From NCBI GenBank assembly GCA_034620365.1, contig JAQGEQ010000043.1, positions 620,001-684,000 on the forward strand: DNA of 64,000 bases, given 5' to 3'. A model generated the notes under the pieces. The model was not told where the DNA came from and ran no database searches. It was given only the letters and a program-made list of their open reading frames with translations. Source of the stretch: Pegea sp. RAD2-039 (lineage: Eukaryota; Chordata; Thaliacea; Salpida; Salpidae). This document shows positions 12,307 through 26,300 of this stretch, one piece after another (position 1 is the stretch's first letter; each line of letters opens with the position of its first letter). Position numbers and translations under genes: made by a program.

Positions 12307-14223
12307 TTATTCATCACTGGTGATACAAAGAGTTCTTATTTCTTCTAAGATATCACTTATATCGTTATTTCCACAAGTTTCATTTGAGAATTCATTGTCA
12401 TGTTGAAGTGATTCTAAAGTTTCTTCAACAAACCACTTCTGATATTTAAATAAAATGAATTGAACGATTAAAATATTTCCATTTTTATAACAACATTTAA
12501 TCTAATTAACATGTTATCAATCAGTTTGCAAAAAAGTAAATAATTGTAAGTGAAAATTGAAAAGGTATTTTACCTGAATGTTAATCAGTGAAGTTAATGA
12601 AGGATGAAGGTAATCTAATCGGAATTTGTAGAACTTTGGTATCTCATCACTCAATCTTGATTTTATCTCTTCATATTCTTTTTTAACTGGCTTGATTTCT
12701 TTTTTCAGCTATTTAACAAACTTTTATTTTTTTAAGTGAAACTAAAAAACTAAAACTAAAATTGCCAAAACATTTGAGCTAGATAAAACGATAAAGATTT
12801 ATGAGTGCTTTAATAATTATTTGACCTGCTCAATTTTTAGAGTGTTTGACATTTTTCTTTGTTCTTCATATTTTTGGAGTTTTTCATTCAATTTAAAAAA
12901 CTCAGTTTTTGACTTTTCCTGTTTTTTAACAATTTCATCAAAACGTGGAAATACTGTAGCATACTTTTTTAAAGGTGCTGCTAGAGTTTGATCTAATCCA
13001 GTTATCTAGAAAAGAATAAGAGATTACTGCAATTGATAAAGATATCTAGTTGGTAAATATTACCATTTCTTTAATAACTTTTTCTTGCTTGTGGGTGACA
13101 GCATCAAAATTTGTTAAAAACTCAGAAGGATTAGATGTCAATTCCAAATTGAGATCATGATTTAATTTACTGATTGCTTTACCATACATATTTCCACTAA
13201 TTATCAACTTTTTAATGTCCTTATTAAGATGCTTAGTTGCATCTCCTACACTATTAAAAGAAAACAGAATTTTTAAAACTTGAATATAATAATAATCATA
13301 TACTAATCATGTTTTTAGTTTAAACATCTATACTTAAACTTGGCAACAAACCTTCGCACATTTTCAATTTTATGATCAAAATCTCTATCTTCAGAAACAC
13401 TCTTCTTACGAGTAAATAAATTCCTAAAAAAAGTGAAATAAAATTAAGATAAGAAAAGAAATTAGTAAAAAATATACGAGTATATTCTAAAAATAAATGT
13501 GAACATAAATTTAAGGTTAGTCAAATGTGATCAATGTTTAAAATATAAAACAAACATTTATAAATAGCAAGTTGAAAAAACTATTCAAATTGATGGTTAA
13601 AAAATATAAAAAATCAAATGAAGCATAACTATTTAATGAAATACTTAATTAAAATACATAATTAGTAAACTATCATAAGTAATGTTTCTAAATTAAGAAT
13701 TATTAATTTAATTACTAGTTTACTTGAAAACATGTAAATAAAATAATTTATAATTATTAGATAATTTACATAAAAAGTATTTTATTAGCTTTGAAATTAA
13801 AATTACTTCTAGAAGTTTAGCAGAAATAAAAGCTTATTTAAATTTTGAATTTTAATAAAATAAATAATCGAAATTTTTAAAGAAATTTCAATTAATATCT
13901 TCAACTAATTTGGTTTAATTATAATTTTCTTCTAAAAGAATAATTTTTTAAGTTAATATAATAGTTCTTACTATTAGATTGTGGGCTAAACAGTAAATAA
14001 AGTTTTAAAATTTAATTTGAATAAAAACCAAACAAATATTGTAAGTTTGTATTTTTTTATATAATTATAAATAGCAATAATATATTAAGAACATAATTTC
14101 TGCTTTAAAAAATAATTACAAAAAGTTATTATCTATAAAAACTACAAACGATTTACAAAATAACCAACAAAAACAGCTTTTTTACAATATATCATAAAAA
14201 TTTAAACTTGCATACCAACTCAT
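12307..14223 (-). CDS. BIN3: BIN3 (bridging integrator 3), N-BAR protein, 6 exons
   Basis: BAR-domain protein of the BIN3 / fission yeast hob3 group. It binds and bends membranes and acts in actin organisation and cytokinesis in studied species. Coding exons run on the minus strand: 14216-14223, 13352-13423, 13064-13250, 12826-13005, 12574-12708 and 12307-12438. All phases close to give 237 residues, against about 253 in human BIN3. The start is a tiny exon (MS plus part of Trp) spliced over 792 nt into NLFTRKK, matching the MSW start of the family. Strong family matches are KPVKKEYEE, DEIPKFYKFRLDYLHPSL (human: EEMPRFYGSRLDYFQPSF) and the acidic end LEEIRTLCITSDE. Long charged helices throughout fit a BAR dimer; there is no SH3 domain, as expected for BIN3. 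Stop TAA at 12307-12309. Confidence 0.92.
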
Positions 14224-14962
14224 TTTTCAAAGAAACCTTTAATTTTTTCAAATAACCAAACCTAAATACAAAAATAATCATAAAATAAATTGTTTGATAT
14301 AATTTTGATAGTTTTAAAATTTCAAGATTAAGATTTAGTAAAAACTTTTCATAAAATTTCAAAAAAAACTTTATAAAATCAATTACCTATAAAAAGATTT
14401 TTTATGGTTGGTGAAAAACAATAACAACTTTTTAAAGGTATAAATCTAAACAGAAAATGATTTCTAGACACTTAAAATAACTTTAAATTTCTTTTTAACA
14501 ACATAAACGTATTTAGGTCTATTGATCTGAAAGAAGAATCTAATCACAAGATATTATTAAATTACAGAAAACATTGCGGGTAAACATAAGAAGTTTCAAA
14601 CTAATCTCATTGAAGTATAAATATTTTAAAATAAATAAGATCTTAGTAAACTATTTCAGAAATTCCCCCAAAAAAAACTCTAATTGATTTATAGTTTGCT
14701 GAATATTAAATATTTATTAATAATATATATTTTCAATGGGTTTAGAATAAGATAATTAAAAAATCTTAAAATAAATCATATTTTGATCTGAAAATTCTTC
14801 GTTCTCAAGAATAAAGTTATAAAGGTTAGGAGAAAGGTTAGCTGATTAAACATTTCTTAATAAACCTTTTCTCATAGATTAATGCAGCCCATAAATAAAG
14901 TATATTTTTTATCCATCTCAACTTTTAGTTTCTTATTGAAAGTTTTCTAAGCTTTTGATGAT

Positions 14963-15530
14963 CTACTTGATTGTCGAAACTTTACGCCGTTTTTCTCCTG
15001 CTTCCCAGATCGACCCCATAACTCTTGTTCTTCCAACCATCAAGGCTTGTAGCTTCTTTATCGGAATGTATCCACCAGATTCATCTGACTCTGCATTTTT
15101 TCCTTCTTAATTGCTGTAACTTTCTTTGAAACATCATTTGTTTCTGATTTTCATTTTAGAGTAGGTCAGGAGTTATCCTCTTTGTCACTTGTTGCAAAAA
15201 GAATGTAAAATCCTTGCTTGCTAACCATACTTAGATATTTTGCTAGATCTCTTAAGAAGATATTTTATTCTTTTACGACTGAATAACGATTTCAAAAGTA
15301 GATTGGATTAGCTTCCAGCAGTACTTTGAGAGCTGTCAGACTTATGTATAGTCTGAAGTGACGCTGGAACGGTTATGTGAAAGGAAACCAAATGAAATTC
15401 GTGCGCATCATCTACCAAGCACAGTGAAGCAGAAGCCAAGTTACTGTATAGAAGACTTTTGATGAAGATTGGTATGAAGAGATGAAGAAACGGCGGCGTG
15501 GAGGTTGGGCGGTCCACCAGATCATTGAAA
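14963..15530 (-). pseudogene. Possible decayed ORF, family unknown
   Basis: The minus strand ends with a 47-codon open stretch reading DESGGYIPIKKLQALMVG, then RVMGSIWEAGEKRRK, then TAG (14963-14965). Shifting one base at an A6 run (15096-15101) connects it to an upstream frame (KQGFYILFATSDKED, LTALKVLLEANPIYF) interrupted by several stops. The region is GC-richer than its surroundings, which lowers stop frequency by itself, so the run of sense codons is only weak evidence. It could be a dead mobile-element or host gene fragment, or chance. Confidence 0.22.
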
Positions 15531-18500
15531 GGGGTACTTGCAAGGCGCCGCAGTTGTAACTAACTGTCCTTGAAGGCCATAATGAGACAACGTGTGATCT
15601 TTAATATTCGGCCCAATTATTTGGTCGAGTAGAATGTGGTGTAATAGTAAAGTATTTTGCCGCAGATGTATATGTGTTAGGCGTCATCCTTTTATAGCGA
15701 GTTATCATTCGGTAATGAACTTTTTTATATGTAGCGCTTGTCGTTAGTATATTTATCATTGTTGTTAGTCACCTTAATCGAATAAAGTTTGATATAACCA
15801 GTCATTATCACTACACGATGTATAAGTTTCATTTAGAAAGTAATTAAGTAAGAATAATTTCATAAAAAGGTTCAAAGTTTTCGTGCTGGCACGCAATATC
15901 AATTCCTTTAAAAAATCTCAAATAGCTTAGTAATTATTTAGGTGATCATTTTAGAGTAATCAAATAAAATATTAATTAATTTTAACTAAATTTATTTATT
16001 ACACCACATATTGAACACAGTCAATTTTTTTTACAAAAAAATAGGTTACTTTTTGTCAGGTAGTGTCAAACTCAAGTGATTTTTTGGTATTCAAAAAATC
16101 GTTTAATTAAAATGCGCTTTAAGTGTTTGTTTTGAAGCAGCAACAAAGTAAGTTATTCAACTGTATTTTTATATAAGCTATAAATATATTTTTCTAACGT
16201 ATTTAAACAATCATAAAATACTTTGTAAAATCTGATGTTAGAACAAGCGATAGGTGAAGTTTAAATGCCAGATTAAAAGATATACAAAATTTATCGAAAA
16301 TACTTAAAATCTCAATTGTGATGTACATTAGATAAATTATCAATCTTGATTAAATAACGGCATGAAAGAAGAATATTTCTGCGTCTTAATAAAATACTAG
16401 CTCAATCTAAAGTAGATTGATTGAAAAGAATTGAATGTATGTTTGATTCTTGCCAAGAATGTAATTATAACTTAATGAGTTTAATGTAATTCATTTTGTC
16501 AGTAAATGTGTTTTAGTTTGAATTTTAAGTTTATTACAAAATTTTTAACTCTTGCAAATAAATAATTTTATTCTATGATCATATTGAAAAGATAGAATCA
16601 AATAGAAAATTAATTAAAACATGTAAACGACATTTATAAGCTATAAAATGCTTGTGAAACATCTTTAGATATCTTTTTTCTCAGCTTTCTCATGTTTTTC
16701 TTATTCAACTATATACAAAAATTGTACCAGTTTAACTAACTCCAAACTAACTCAATAAGATTATTTTTAATTTCGTCACGCACAAATTAAAACTGTAAAT
16801 GAGAAATTTTTTAACTCGCTAACTTTCAACAACTGATCTTATCAAACGTTGAAGTAGATTGAAGTACTAAAATAGTTGATTCAAGCATTTTTTTTAATAA
16901 AAAAAAATATTATTAGATTGATTGATCTGCTTGACTTGCAAAGCATTTTGATTATCAAAGTCATAACTTTGCATTTTAAAATTAGCTTATCAAGCTAATA
17001 TAGTAGAGATAAACAGTTATTAATCATAGGTGTTTAGCACAATCGTTTACATATATCACATTCTTTGACTTTATCTAAATTTAGATGTTTTGAGGTTTTG
17101 AATAAATAATAAAATCTACTTTCGTTTGGTTGTAAAACCTACTTTTGGTTAGTTTTAATTCTATATTTATACTGTCTAACTCTCATGTCTAATTTATATT
17201 ATTCTAAAATTCAAATCTTTTACTCTCGCTTACTGTAATCCACTAAGTAGGCTTTTCATTCCTTTTGCAAATATTTTCTATCAACAAGTATGTTAAAAGC
17301 TGCCTAATTGGCTCTGTTAAATCATGGACCTACTAGCTTGTACTTAATTACACATTTTATAGGTACAATATTTAAACCAAGCTTGTTTTTTTTTCAAGTA
17401 TTTGTGATTTTGTCTATCACTTTATATGCAGTATAGAGCAAGCAGAATTGTTTTTTTTTTGATTTTATAGAAATAATACTTGTTATCTTTTTTTATCTTT
17501 TGTATCTATATAACATTAAATATGATAGTATACTGATAGTATTACTGATAGTATACTAACAATAAAAACTATTTTAACTTGTACATTCACTTTAAATTTT
17601 GCCAGTTAAAAATAATACATCTTAATTGGCTTTACCATTAGTAAGCCATTCTCAAATCTGCCAAGAGAGCAATTTTAAAGGAGATTTTTTTTATTTGTCT
17701 GTTTGTCTTTTGCTGTGTGCAGCTGAATAGTTAAATGATGATAAACAGAGTTAGAAATTTTCAGATAATTTCAACATTTAAACTTTTTGTCTTAAAATGA
17801 AGTTTTAACTTTGAATTTTAAATTTTACTGAGATTATAGATCGTTTTGCAAGGAAAAGATGGATTTCGAAAATCTTTGATTTGAAAATATTAAAAGCAAA
17901 AAAGCCTTCAGAGTTGTTAGTTAAACAAAAAATTGACTTTCTGTGTGAGTTTTTTTATTAAAATTAAGTTTAGGTAGCAACTCAAACTGTAATTACTCGA
18001 CGATGTAACTGAACTTAAGGTTACAATTTGTGCAAACTGTTTCATGTTCCATTTATTTAAGCGTTATTCAGCAAATGCTATAGAATTGTTTCTTTATATG
18101 ATTCATCAGTTAAAGATTGCTTTAATATTTATTGTGGCTCTGAGAATTTATTTAGAAAAAATACAATTTTTAGCTCAAAGCCGTTCTATACATACTAAAA
18201 GCTTTTTTTAATAACTCTTACATGTTTTTCGTCTATTATCTTTAGTAATTTTTTTAATGTAATCTTGTAAGAATGTTTGAAATCGTGTTTAGAACAAAAA
18301 TTATAGAAAAAGGCTAGTTTAATCGACATGCTACTTGAAGCTCTGAAACTCTTTAGGCAATTAATAGTTATCTATCAAATAAATTGTTACATTAAGTAAA
18401 TATTGGTAGTTATATGCACCATATCTTACTATATTTTATTTTCAATTTTGTTATTCATTTTTCAAAAGAGATTCGATTTTTAATTTTGTACTTTAAAATT

Positions 18501-19671
18501 TGTTAAAAATTAATTTTATATTTATTTTAAAAGTTTTTTTTTTAATTTTCCTAATTGAAAGAAGTTGTGTGGTGGTAACATTTAAAACAAATTTTTAAGA
18601 AATTAATAAGAAATTTGTTTCACTTAAGGTAAGTGCCCTAACTGAAATTAAAGTAATTCACGTTACATCAACCGATGAGAAATTGTTTTTGGTACGGGTT
18701 GAGCTAGTAGGCACAATTTAGATCATTATTTTTGTTATATTGTTTACACTTAAATATTTATATATATTTTTAATATTATCTTCATGTAAAACTGCTTTAC
18801 TTTCAAAATGAAACTTTAAGTATAATTAACTTATTTGTTCGGATTTCTTTAATTTTTTTTAAATATTAAGCCTAAATAAAATTTAAGTTTAAATAAGTTC
18901 AATAATTTTATATAACCAAATATTTTTTATCGTTGATGTTTCAAATCTTTCCATTTTATAGAATTTAATGTATTATGATAAGGATTTTTATTAGTTTTAT
19001 GTTATTTAACCTTCTAAATATTTTTAATCTAACTTAGATAATATATTTTATTACTAACATTTCTATTTTTAGTTCCTTGATGTTTATAGTTAAAAAAAAC
19101 TAAAAAAGGTTAAAAACTAGGAAAATTTTTAGCTAACTTTATAATCTTGACATTTATAATCTATTTAGTTAGCTATTTTTAGGGTAAGTTGTAATGATAG
19201 ATTATTATGATAGATTTATAAAGATGTTGCTATAAATTATGTTTTAATTAACATCAACTAAGTAAATTTTTATTATTATTTTGTATTGATTATTCAATTA
19301 ATAGTTTATTTTTCTTATGTTGATGCTACTATTTGCATTAAAGCAAATAATAATGTTGATTTAGAAAGAATACTTAAATATTGCATTTTAGACATTTAAA
19401 ATCTCATAATTTTTATGCTCCTAATATTACTTATGACTATATAATTTAAATAAAATACTGTTTTGTTATTTATTATTTGTATTAAAAATTATCTTATGAT
19501 TTTCCTGGCTGGTCTTTATAGACAAAAGCAGTAGATAAAAAAAGCTGGCCCTTAAACTTTCTTCCTATCTGCCTGTATAAGGGAGGTTTTCAGTTGAATG
19601 TATATAGAGTTGATCTATAGATAGATATGGAATCTATATATTTATGCCCAATTTTTATATTCACTCTTTTG

Positions 19672-19698
19672 TGACCTTGCCCAGTAACCTCAAGGTCA
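19672..19698. promoter_or_regulatory. Everted nuclear-receptor half-site pair upstream of ACLY
   Basis: TGACCTTG, 11-base spacer, CAAGGTCA: a perfect 8-bp inverted pair. The right arm extends to TCAAGGTCA, the monomer site of ERR/NR5A-type receptors. It lies about 650 bases before the ACLY start codon. The match is direct; receptor binding is inference. Confidence 0.35.
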
Positions 19699-20346
19699 AT
19701 GGATTGTAGATTTTCTGTTTGGAGTTATTCCCATAACCTTTGCTTCTCTTGTATCAACTATGAGGCAATGACACTATTTACCCATGTTAAGTTAGAAAGT
19801 ATAATGGAATAGATTAGCAACTTATCCATCTCATTGCTTTTATTATCTACAATAATAAACTTTGATTATAAAATATTTATTGGATTATATTTTTAGCATT
19901 AATTTGATAACTTCTTTGAATTGTATGACGAATAGTTATTCAGCAAATTATATATTAACAGAATATGTATCTATAGAATATTTTGAGCATCCAAAGTAAG
20001 ATTATAATTTAAATACTTTGTACAATGTTGTTTTTTTATAAAATAAGTTGTAAAACAGCAGTAGTAAACTTTTTTAGTTAATTAAATTTAATCATGGTAG
20101 CTTTCCAAATTCTGGTTTGCATATCACTTAAATAATTTATGGTATAAGAAAATTAAATTTTACTTTTTTTAAATTTTAGTATAATTTTTATAAAAAGCTG
20201 TTAGTTTATTTGTAAGGAGTTTTTATATAACCTTTTATTAACTAATTTTAACTTTTTATCAAGTTACTGAATTTGCTTCAATCTTTAGCAACTTAAAACT
20301 GGTTTCAAATTATTTAATTTCCAATAAAAATTAAAAGTTTCTTAAA

Positions 20347-23300
20347 ATGTCTGCTAAGGCAATTGATGAATATACTGGAAAACAAATTCTGTATAAGAAT
20401 TTGCCACAAGAACTACCAATTGAAAATAAAGACAAACTTACCAAAGTTGATGAAAAAACTGAATGGTCACTTATAAGTAAAGAAAATAGTTGGTTATCTG
20501 ATCAGGTTTGTTATGTTATCCTTGTCATAAATATTTTAAAATAAATCATCTTACTTTAAAAATTGGCTTTATTATAAAAAGTAAAATATTATTTTATGAA
20601 TATAATTTCTTTTCTGTTGAATTATATGATAAAACTGAAATTAGGTAAAATCTTTAGAATTATATTGTATTATTGATGAAATAACTTGTTTCAGAGTTGC
20701 ATTATCAAACCTGATCAACTAATCAAAAGAAGAGGGAAGCTTGGTTTGATTGCAATTGATAAGAGCATTGAATCTGCTAAATTATGGTTTGATGAGCATT
20801 TAAACAAGAAAGTTTCTGTTGGTAAAACAGAAGGAATTTTGACCAAATTTATTCTGGAGCCGTTCGTTGCACACAGTGAAGTTTGTAGATTGCTTTTAAC
20901 AAACATTAAAACTTCTAGAAATTAAAGAAAAATCTTAGTTTGAATAGAAACTTAATCATTTAAAGTCTTTCTTAAGAAACAACCATTTTTATATACACTA
21001 ATTCATTTGTTTTTATGATATTTTTATTTGATAACTAAGTTGTTCTTTATACTTTTGTTAAAATCGTTTAAAAGCTAGCTAATAAATGAATCAGTTTAAG
21101 GTTAAAGTGATTTGGTAAACTTATTTTGAAATTGTATATGTTATTCTTCTGTAGATAAATTAATTTATTTGATCAATTTAACCCTAACAGCTTGGCCTAA
21201 TATTGATCTAATAATTGAAAAACTTTATTTGGATTTATTTTCATTAAATTGTTTAGATGTAACCTTTTGAAATAAACTTTGAAAAATATTTGAATTAACA
21301 CCAGAAACCAATGACCTTAAATCACAAAGAGATTTAGTTTCTTTCAAACTTTTAAACTTCTAAATCTGTTATTGATTTCTAAATGTAGTCTTTTTATATT
21401 AACCAGTAAATCTCTTACAAAGTAAACTTTTTCATCGTCATATTAGCCAACTTCGTATAGACTAAATCAATTACTGAAACTTTATTGGATTATACTTCGA
21501 ATTAAACTTCACTTTAAATGTGAAATGATATTTTCATTAACAGAATGAAGAACTATATGTATGCATGTACTCTGAACGATCAGCAGATAGCATTTTGTTT
21601 CATCACCAGGGTGGGGTGGATATTGGTAACGTTGAGGAAAAAGCTTTCAAACTTCAGGTAGAGTTTTACTTTTTATATATTTTCACTTTAATTGTTAAAA
21701 GATTCTTTAATAGTTATCTAGAAAGGTAGTTTCTTTTCTGTACAGTTTTCTCTCTTTTTTCTACTCTGTATTACTTTGTGATTTTAAAGGTTAAAACTGA
21801 TGAAGATATCGAGAAGTTGAATCTGAGCGAGAAACTTCTTTCAAACTTAAATGAGAACAAGAAAGAGTAAGTTGAATGAAAAGAATTTCATTTTCACTTT
21901 TTTCTTTCAGCATCTTTCAATTTTTTAATGAACCAAACCTTTTAAAGAATCTTACAAATGTTTTTAAAAGATTGGCTGAATATTTTATGAAGATCATTTT
22001 AAAGTTTGAAACTAGATTTCTAGCAGTGATGTATTTGCAGATTAGTGAAGACTTTTCTGATCTCACTTTTTAATTTGTTCAAATCTCTTCACTTCACTTA
22101 TCTGGAAATCAATCCTCTTGGTGAGTGAGAAGTAATTGAAAGTAGCAACTTTCTTTCTTTCTTTAAATTGCTTAAATTTTATTTCTTAATAAATTTCATA
22201 AAAACTCGAAGAAAAAATGACAACAATTTTCATAATTTCTTCAACAGTTGTAAAAGATGGGAAAATTTACATATTAGATTTAGCTGCGAAGTTAGATCAG
22301 GTACTCAGTTACTTTCAAACCAACAAACTTACTGATATGAAGGCCTGTTTCAGTGCGCTGAGTTTACATGTTCAAGAACTTGGGGTCCTATTACTTTCCC
22401 GCCACCATTTGGTCGAGAAGCTTATCCCGAAGAAGCTTACATCGCTGATTTAGATGCAAAAAGTGGCGCCTCCTTAAAACTAACTATTCTCAATCCAGAA
22501 GGCAGGATTTGGACCATGGTTGCCGGAGGTGGAGCCTCTGTAGTCTACAGGTGATCTTACATCTTTTGGATGTTGCTTTTTTGTAAAATGATTTTGATTG
22601 CTGGTAGTGACACTATCTGTCAGCTGGGAGGAGCTTCTGAGATGGCAAATTATGGGGAGTACAGCGGTGCCCCTAGTGAGCAACAAACTTATGATTATGC
22701 TAGGACTATCTTATCTCTGATGACAAGGAGCAAACATCCTGAAGGAAAAGTCTTGATCATTGGAGGAGGAATTGCCAACTTTACAAATGTGGCTTCTACC
22801 TTCAAAGTATTTGCTTCAATTGTATTGTGTGACGCTGAGGAAGTTCATTTCCGTTCATTTCATTCGACGATAACAAATTATTTGTTTCTTTTTGTCTACT
22901 TTCTGTCTGCTGAAAGTTCGAAAATTTTAAAAGAATTGAAATCAATAAATTTCAGTGAATTTCAAACTCTTCCAAACTATTTTATCCAAATCAACTCATT
23001 GCTGTCTTTGTTTGTTAAGTTTTTATTTTCACCGAAACTGTTAATAATTATCAATTCGAAAACCTTCGAAGCTTCTTCAAGTATTTTTATTACTAAACAA
23101 ACACACCTGGTTTGTTTGTCAGGGCATAGTGCGTGCTCTCAAGGAGTACCACATCAAATTGAAGGAGACCAAAGTTTCCATCTTTGTCCGAAGAGGTGGT
23201 CCTAACTACCAGGAAGGTCTGAGGATCATGAGAGAAGTCGGTGAGTCTGAATCTTTCTCACATAAAGACTTTCTTCGTCGACTTTTGATTTCAAAGTTGA

Positions 23301-26300
23301 AGTCTGATAAAATTGATTTTTTAGGGCATGACCTTGAGGTGAAGATGCATGTCTTTGGTACTGAGACCCATATGACCGCGATTGTTGGGATGGCTCTAGG
23401 AAAAGCCCCGATTGTAGAAGCAGTTGATCCTGGACACACAGCCAACTTCCTACTAGGACGAGGATCAAGTCAAGCAGTAAGAGATCAAAGCTTGTTCCAC
23501 AACTGCATCTTCCACTTCTGTTGAAATCTTTAGATGTCAACGTCCAGTTTATCGAGGACAGGATCTCTCACAAAGTCACAGATCAATGAGAAGACTATAG
23601 AGCCAGCCAATAAAGAGGAATTGATCTCAACTTGTAAATCTCTCTTCACAAGTGAGTCTTCCTGTTTCATTTGCTTCTCATTGATGATAATCTCTCACAG
23701 AAAAGACCAAAGCAATTGTTTGGGGATTACAAGCGAAGGCTGTTCAAGGGATGTTGGATTTCGATTTTGTTTGCTCTAGGAAGAAACCTTCAGTAGCTGC
23801 CATGGTCTATCCTTTTAGGTTTATGTGGCTCTCTGACCAATTTATGTTTCAAATTCAAATGTTTCTACCAACAGCGCTGACCATAAACAGAAGTTTTATT
23901 GGGGACACAAAGAGATTTTCATTCCAGTTTACTCAAAGATGAATGATGCGATGACACGACATAATGATGCTGATGTCATGATTAGTTTTGCTTCATTGAG
24001 ATCAGCAGAAGAAAGCACGATAGAAGCTCTTCAATACAATCAAATCCGAACGATTGCTATCATCGCTGAAGGTTGGAACTGATCTATTATCCACTAAATC
24101 TTCAAACTTGTATCTTTCACAGGTATTCCTGAAAACACAACAAAAAAATTGAATAAATTAGCCCAAGAAAGAAACGTTGTTATTGTTGGCCCAGCAACAG
24201 TGAGTTACAAATCAGATTCTTTTAATAATTTCCTTTCATTTGTTGACTTTTGTTAACTTTCGATAATATCGACTCTGGTGTGTGTAAAACACTCAACATC
24301 AAGTTATATATTAACTGAACTTTTTATCATCTTCAACAGATTTGTTTTTCTTCTCCAAACTTCAAGTAGTTTCATTAAAAAGATTATCAATGAAGTTTAC
24401 TCCTCCTTAATTATTGATAAATTCCAATAAATATTTTCAATTACTTTTTTCGACATCATCTGAGATGTTAGTTGCTATAAAATGCCCCCAAGTCAGCTTA
24501 CTTCTATTTATTCGGTTTTACAAAACTGCACAAATACCTTTCGTTCAATTTCCCCTTTTCTTTTTAATGTTTTTTTAAAATTGCTTTTAGCTTTCTTCAA
24601 GCTTTTTATACAGCCGAAAACCACTTGAAAATTCCATTTGAATAAACTTCCTTCCATATTTAGAATTCGCATTTTCTGCAAGTTTGTGACAATCTGGTTT
24701 TAGGTTGGTGGAATTAAGCCTGGCTGCTTCAAGATCGGCAACACTGGCGGTATGATGGACAACATTCTTTCATCGCGACTCTATCGACCTGGCAGCGTCG
24801 CATATGTCTCTAAATCTGGTGGAATGTCGAATGAATTAAACAACATCATCTCTCGATCAAGTGATGGTGTGTATGAAGGAATTGCTATAGGTGGTGATAG
24901 ATACCCAGGAACCACATTTATGTATCATATTAATCGATACGAAAAAGACCCAGAAGCGAAAATTATTGTGGTGTTAGGCGAGGTAACTTGCAGAACTTCT
25001 TGTTTATAAAATACAATTTCAAGCTGGTACTCAATGAGGTCTGTTGTATGTCAGGTTGGTGGTGTTGATGAATACGAAATTTGTGAAGCGATACAATCTG
25101 GAAAACTAACAAAACCCATCGTGGCTTGGTGTATCGGTTGGTTTCAATCAGTTTCACTTCTACATTTACGTTCAAGTAAACTATATGTCAGGAACCTGTT
25201 CCACCATGTTTAATTCTGAGGTTCAATTTGGTCATGCCGGAGCTTGCGCTAATCAAGAAAAGGAAACTTCTGCAGCTAAGAACAAAGCTCTTTCACTGGC
25301 TGGTGCTCATGTACCTTCTTCATTTGATCAACTTCATATCGTCATCAAGTAACTCTTCAAAGTAAATTTCAATCATCTTCAAGATCTTCATCAACAGAGA
25401 TGTATATATGAATCTGGTGAAACAGGGAGTGATAGTTGAGAAAGAGGAAGTCCCTCCTCCCACCGTTCCTATGGATTATTCATGGGCTAGAGTAGGTGCT
25501 TCGTGTTAATCGAAACAACAAATTAAATATGATATATGATAGGAGCTGGGCTTGATCCGCAAACCTTCATCTTTTATGTCCTCAATATCTGATGAAAGAG
25601 GACAGGAGTTACTGTACGCTGGGATGCCAATTTCGAAAGTCTTTGAAGAAAGTCTTGGGATTGGTGGAGTTCTCTCACTTCTGTGGTTTCAACGCAGGTT
25701 TGAAATTTGAATTTTATCTTTTGCAAGCTTCTCATCTGGTTTACTTGCAGACTCCCTAAGTACGCTTGTACCTTTTTCGAACATTGTTTAATGATGACCG
25801 CTGACCACGGACCAGCAGTGTCTGGTGCCCACAACACTATTGTCTGTGCCAGAGCAGGAAAGGACTTGGTGTCCTGTTTAACGTCCGGTTTACTCACAAT
25901 TGTAAGGCGGTCTTTTTCTTATCAGTTTCTAACATTTTGTGTTTAGGGGGACCGGTTTGGTGGGGCTTTAAATGGGGCTGCAAAGCAGTTTAGTGAAGCT
26001 TTTGACAAAGGGATGCTGCCCAACGAGTTTGTCAATGACATGAGGAAACAGCACAAGTTGATCATGGGAATCGGGCATCGAGTGAAATCGGTGAGTCTAA
26101 CTTCATTTGATTCATCTTCATCTGATGTCACTATTCAAAGATTAACAATCCTGATCAAAGAGTCGTGATCTTGAAAGAGTTTGTTAAATCCAGCTTTCCA
26201 TCAACTGATCTCACCGATTTTGCTTTGGAAGTGGAAAAAGTGACAACTTCAAAGGTTTCGAGATCTTTATCCTCATCAACTAATCTTAACAAACTTCTCT

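Larger units (their letters stand above)
14224..20346. other. Gene-poor 6-kb stretch between divergent BIN3 and ACLY
   Basis: Holds the promoters of BIN3 (minus) and ACLY (plus). I see a possible decayed minus-strand ORF at 14963-15530 inside a GC-richer island (about 15000-15800). There is a short iteration of ctgatagtat at 17530-17560, and an everted pair of nuclear-receptor-like half-sites at 19672-19698. Otherwise it is AT-rich without recognisable exons, tRNAs or other RNA genes. Confidence 0.5.

Noticed and set aside
15308..15517. 69-codon minus-strand frame starting VDRPTSTPP as an independent gene
   Set aside because: It starts at a non-ATG codon, overlaps the possible decayed ORF in another frame and has no splice context; the GC-rich island explains the missing stops.
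22570..23205. Long plus-strand frame of about 211 codons in ACLY
   Set aside because: It is ACLY exon 8 read through its donor into intron 8 and then, in the wrong frame, across exon 9; not a separate gene.
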